From: Cellulomonas palmilytica
GTDB lineage: Bacteria > Actinomycetota > Actinomycetes > Actinomycetales > Cellulomonadaceae
NCBI RefSeq assembly: GCF_021590045.1
Contig: NZ_CP062221.1
Span: 3,472,001-3,536,000 of the forward strand
DNA length: 64,000 bases
Reading direction: 5' to 3'
Each line of letters begins with the position of its first letter. The stretch's first letter is position 1. Shown here in pieces: positions 61,342 to 64,000 of this stretch. The notes below the pieces were generated by a model that saw nothing but the letters and a program-made list of their open reading frames with translations, was not told where the DNA came from and did not search any database. Position numbers and translations under genes: made by a program.

Positions 61342-62364
61342 TCACCCGTTCGGCGTACGACCCGCGACGGCCAGCACCTCGTGCAGCAGTCCGCGGAACG
61401 TCCGGGATCGGGTCACCGACGCAGCCGCGGGCACGTCGCCGCCCGCGTCGGGAAGCATGACGAACTGCGCGAGACCGGGATGAGCCTGCGCGAGGTGCGT
61501 CACGTGCGCCAGGTCGACGTCGGCGCGCCGCGAGACGGTCACGACCGCCCCGGGCCGGGTCATGACGACGAGCTCGAGCGCGTGGCGCACGCTCGTCGGG
61601 CCGCCGACGGCCCGGGCGTCGACGCCGGCGGCGACGAGCGCGGCGGTGAGCGCGTGCACGAGCAGCGGCCGCTCCTGCCCTTCGGGGACGAGCACGAGGA
61701 CGACTCCCCCGCCGCGCGGCGCGGCCGGCAGCCACGCACGCAGGGCCTCGACGGCCGCGGCGCGCACGGTGAGCGGCGCGTCCTGCCCGGGCCGGTCGAC
61801 CACGGTGCGCCGCGCGAGCTCGGTGAGCGCGGGCTCGAGCAGTCCGGTCCACCAGTGCTCGACCTCGGCGACGCCCGCGGTGCGCGGCAGCGCGACGAGC
61901 GCGCGACAGGTCGCGGCGTCGCCGGTGAGCGCGGCGTCGACGAGCGCCGTGGGCGTGCCCGTGCCGAACGGCACGACGTGTCCCGTGCCCCCGGCGGCAA
62001 CGCCGTGCAGCGCGCGGTCGACGTTCGTCGGGCCGGTCTGCGGGCGCTCGTCGACGTCGGTGACGCTCGCGATGCGTGCGGCGTCGCCGGGCGCGACCCC
62101 GTCGAGCGTGAGGCGACGCATGACGAGGAGCCGCTCGACGTCGTTCGCGGAGTAGCGCCGGTGCGACCCCGCGGAGCGCTCGGACGGGCCGAGGCCGTAC
62201 CGGCGGTCCCACGTGCGCAGGGTGGCGGGGGCGACGCCGAGGCGCGCGGCGACGGCCGCGACCGTCAGCGGCGCGGCGTGCCGGTGGGGGGCGGCGGTCG
62301 CCACGGTGTCGTCCGACGTGTCGCGCTCGGGCGCGGCAGAGCCGTCGTCGGGCGACAAGGTCAT
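61342..62364 (-). CDS. MerR-family regulator with degenerate cobalamin-binding-like domain
   Basis: 340 residues. MerR HTH at about 33-100: LTVAAVAARLGVAPATLRTWDRRYGLGPSERSAGSHRRYSANDVERL. The C-terminal part (about 140-335) follows the CarH/LitR plan of a helical bundle plus Rossmann-like fold, with VEHWWTGLLEPALTELA and VVLVLVPEGQERPLLVHAL. In B12 sensors the last stretch carries the cobalt-binding His (PEG-x-x-H); here the residues are QERPL and no His is present, and the bundle's Glu-His pair is also missing. It probably senses something else or nothing. ATG 62364 follows CAGAAT (62371-62376) by six bases: leaderless. Confidence 0.85.
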   Translation of the reverse strand: MTLSPDDGSAAPERDTSDDTVATAAPHRHAAPLTVAAVAARLGVAPATLRTWDRRYGLGPSERSAGSHRRYSANDVERLLVMRRLTLDGVAPGDAARIASVTDVDERPQTGPTNVDRALHGVAAGGTGHVVPFGTGTPTALVDAALTGDAATCRALVALPRTAGVAEVEHWWTGLLEPALTELARRTVVDRPGQDAPLTVRAAAVEALRAWLPAAPRGGGVVLVLVPEGQERPLLVHALTAALVAAGVDARAVGGPTSVRHALELVVMTRPGAVVTVSRRADVDLAHVTHLAQAHPGLAQFVMLPDAGGDVPAAASVTRSRTFRGLLHEVLAVAGRTPNG

Positions 62365-62488
62365 GGCGCGATTCTGCCAGCCGCCTCACCCGCTACGCGC
62401 ACCGGCGCGGGGTCGGGACGTCCCCCGTTCGTGGCAAATCGGGACACTCGTGGCGTCAATCGCGTCAGAACTGCCACGCGAACGAGTC

Positions 62489-62517
62489 TTGACCGGATTC
62501 TGGCGCGGTTGTAGCGT
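62489..62517 (+). promoter_or_regulatory. Promoter of the whiB gene
   Basis: TTGACC (62489-62494), a 17-bp spacer and TAGCGT (62512-62517). The 62365-62488 stretch upstream contains a loose inverted repeat (GTTCGTGGCA near 62427 against TGCCACGCGAAC near 62472), a possible regulator site. Confidence 0.7.
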
Positions 62518-62638
62518 TCCCGTCACGACAACGGTTCGACCTGGGACTTCGGTCCCTGGTCACCGCCCCCAGCACCGCACCACCGCCAGACAGCAGATCG
62601 CCCGGATCCGCAGCCGGACGATCGAACGAGGAGGACGC

Positions 62639-62944
62639 ATGGCCGAGATCTCGAGGTTGCCCGGACCGGTGATGGACCTGTGGGAGTGGCAGTTCGAGGG
62701 CGCCTGCCGCCAGGCCGACCCCGACCTGTTCTTCCACCCCGAGGGCGAGCGGGGATCCGCTCGTCGCCGTCGCGCCGAGGCCGCCAAGGCCGTGTGCGCC
62801 ACCTGCCCCGTGCTCGAGCAGTGCCGCGAGCAGTCGCTCTCGGTCCGCGAGCCGTACGGCGTCTGGGGCGGGCTGTCCGAGGACGAGCGCGCCGCACTGC
62901 TGGCCCAGCGGGCCCGCACGGTCGTCGCCCGCACCAGCGCCTGA
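62639..62944 (+). CDS. WhiB-family iron-sulfur transcription regulator
   Basis: 101 residues. Four cysteines for the Fe-S cluster: FEGACRQ, AVCATC and EQCRE. The GVWGG turn (EPYGVWGGLSEDER) and a basic C-terminal tail (QRARTVVAR) follow, the standard WhiB plan. DLFFHPEGERGSARRRR is characteristic of one common actinobacterial subgroup, which I do not name. ATG 62639 has GAGGAGGA upstream and a 120-nt leader from the -10 at 62512. Such proteins act by binding the principal sigma factor and respond to redox or developmental state. Confidence 0.95.
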   Translation: MAEISRLPGPVMDLWEWQFEGACRQADPDLFFHPEGERGSARRRRAEAAKAVCATCPVLEQCREQSLSVREPYGVWGGLSEDERAALLAQRARTVVARTSA

Positions 62945-62994
62945 CTCCCGCTGCTGCCGCCGGCACCATCGAAGGACCTCCCGGACCCACCGGG

Positions 62995-63036
62995 GACGAC
63001 GAAGGCCCCGTCCACCAGGACGGGGCCTTCGTCGTC
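62995..63036. terminator. Bidirectional terminator between whiB and groES
   Basis: Perfect 19-bp stem GACGACGAAGGCCCCGTCC (62995-63013) with complement at 63018-63036 and an ACCA loop. Confidence 0.9.
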
Positions 63037-63086
63037 CCGCCGGCCGCGCGGTCGCCGTCAGGACGGCGGCGCGGGCCGGCGTGCGA

Positions 63087-63383
63087 TCACTTGGTGACGA
63101 CCGCCAGCACGTCGCGCGCCGAGAGGATCAGGAACTCCTCGCCGGCGTACTTGACCTCGGTGCCGCCGTACTTCGAGTAGATGACCTTGTCACCCACGGC
63201 GACGTCCAGCGGGACGCGGTTGCCCTTGTCGTCGATCCGGCCCGGACCGATCGCGAGGACCTCGCCCTCCTGGGGCTTCTCCTTGGCGGAGTCCGGGATG
63301 ACCAGACCCGAGGCCGTCGTCGTCTCCGCCTCCAGCGGCTTCACGACGATCCGGTCCTCGAGCGGCTTGATGGAGACCGACAC
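63087..63383 (-). CDS. groES: Co-chaperonin GroES
   Basis: 98 residues, normal length. [46 protein letters not shown] and [25 protein letters not shown] are typical; the mobile loop ([10 protein letters not shown]) is present. It caps GroEL rings. GTG 63383 with GGGGAGG upstream. Two CIRCE elements on the promoter show HrcA control. In many actinobacteria groES is followed by groEL1; here a terminator and the convergent whiB follow, so groES stands alone. Confidence 0.97.
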   Translation of the reverse strand: MSVSIKPLEDRIVVKPLEAETTTASGLVIPDSAKEKPQEGEVLAIGPGRIDDKGNRVPLDVAVGDKVIYSKYGGTEVKYAGEEFLILSARDVLAVVTK

Positions 63384-63466
63384 TGCGGACCTCCCCTTCG
63401 CGTGTTGAGTGGTTCAGCGGGTCGCGCCCAGCCACCGTCGTCGCGGGTGCCGGAAGGCCTGGCGCA

Positions 63467-63541
63467 TTGGCACACTCGCCAGGAGAGTGCCAGTTCCCTC
63501 ACTCTAGGAACGCCTTGGCACTCGGTCAAGGCGAGTGCTAA
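63467..63541 (-). promoter_or_regulatory. Two CIRCE elements and promoter of groES
   Basis: CIRCE 1: TTGGCACTC-N9-GAGTGCTAA (63515-63541), nearly consensus. CIRCE 2: TTGGCACAC-N9-GAGTGCCAG (63467-63493). Minus-strand TTGACC (63524-63529) and TAGAGT (63501-63506) with a 17-bp spacer form the promoter; the -35 lies inside CIRCE 1 and CIRCE 2 lies over the transcription start zone. HrcA bound to both would shut the promoter. Confidence 0.93.
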
Positions 63542-63623
63542 CCGTGTCCGCCCACGGCGGATCCGGGTCACCTGGTGCCCGACAGGTGCACCACGGCGCG
63601 CGACAGGTGGAAGGATCGCCGCC

Positions 63624-64000
63624 ATGGATGCCGACGGGCTCAGCCGGCTGCTCGCCCCCGAGGGGTGGGCGCTGCTGTCCGCCCTGCCGCCGTACGACGA
63701 GCGGCTCGCGATGCCGCTGGGCGAGCGGCTGCGCGCCGAGGGGCTGCACCCCTCGCTCGTCGCGGCCGCGCTCACGCAGTCCCGGCTGCGTGCCAAGGCC
63801 CACGCGAAGCTCGGCGACTTCGCCGACGGCATGCTGTTCACCCCCGCGGGGCTCGAGCAGGCGACGCGTCTCGAGGTCGCCGCACACCACGCGCGCCGCT
63901 ACCGCGACGCGGGGCTGACGCACGTCGCGGACCTCACGTGCGGGATCGGCGCGGACGCGCTCGCGTTCGCGGGCGTCGGGCTGCGCGTCACCGCCGCCGA
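63624..64000 (+). CDS. SAM-dependent methyltransferase-like protein (5' part; runs off window end)
   Basis: 125 codons are in the window. An N-terminal helical part (LSRLLAPEGWALLSALPPYDE, LVAAALTQSRLRAKAHAKLGDFADGMLFTPAGLEQATR) precedes a class I methyltransferase motif I, VADLTCGIGADALAFA. This matches the THUMP-like/SAM-methyltransferase proteins common in actinobacteria. ATG 63624 with GGAAGGA upstream. Divergent from groES, 82 bp beyond the nearer CIRCE element, so HrcA might affect it weakly. Confidence 0.8.
   Translation, partial: MDADGLSRLLAPEGWALLSALPPYDERLAMPLGERLRAEGLHPSLVAAALTQSRLRAKAHAKLGDFADGMLFTPAGLEQATRLEVAAHHARRYRDAGLTHVADLTCGIGADALAFAGVGLRVTAA

Overview
The window looks like a stretch of chromosome from a very high-GC actinobacterium of the Cellulomonas type (Micrococcales). 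The reasons are the strong third-position G/C bias in every real gene, many GTG starts, a WhiB regulator, a CBM2-bearing secreted esterase, a large secreted amylase-pullulanase, and actinobacterial families such as DUF3017, DUF3817, DUF6350 and GuaB3. No rRNA, tRNA, insertion sequence, prophage or CRISPR array was seen. Gene density is high; most coding is single genes or short operons with overlapping stop and start codons, separated by strong GC-rich hairpin terminators.

Layout. 1-5090: the 5' part of a secreted alpha-amylase/pullulanase fusion (minus), behind a maltose-type operator. 5441-16121: central metabolism, with NADP isocitrate dehydrogenase (icd), a MIP channel, a DUF3017 protein, an FAD reductase, purH under a ZTP riboswitch, two membrane proteins, and sucCD. 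icd and sucCD share a palindromic promoter motif. 16459-18502: three genes resembling type VII (ESX) secretion accessories and substrates. 18512-26285: an ABC exporter, an autoregulated HTH/Clp-N pair, an acyltransferase with an SGNH-like tail, and the PcrA helicase. 26395-34065: small membrane proteins, a PspC-linked two-component envelope-stress locus, a duplicated membrane protein pair, and DUF3817. 34104-41051: guaA, a heterodimeric ABC exporter with strongly asymmetric ATPase motifs, and SURF1.

41341-47247: phosphoketolase, phosphate acetyltransferase and acetate kinase, a complete route from xylulose-5-P/fructose-6-P through acetyl-P to acetate and ATP. 47363-53215: an aldehyde dehydrogenase and an iron-regulated siderophore ABC importer with an IdeR/DtxR-type box on its -10. 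53309-60316: a PH-domain protein, guaB3, a 3'-5' exonuclease, a CE1-like esterase with CBM2, an orphan DUF4157 (eCIS core)-HNH nuclease fusion, and guaB. 60458-64000: LuxR, MerR and WhiB regulators, a stand-alone groES under two CIRCE elements, and the start of a methyltransferase gene.

Themes. Purine synthesis (purH, guaA, guaB, guaB3) is scattered along the minus strand. At least sixteen genes lack a ribosome binding site and instead carry a -10-like hexamer five to seven bases before the start codon, which indicates leaderless transcription. The least explained items are the orphan DUF4157-HNH protein, the isolated ESX-like trio, the one-active-site ABC heterodimer, the HTH/Clp-N operon, and gene ends carrying evenly spaced repeats of the stop codon.
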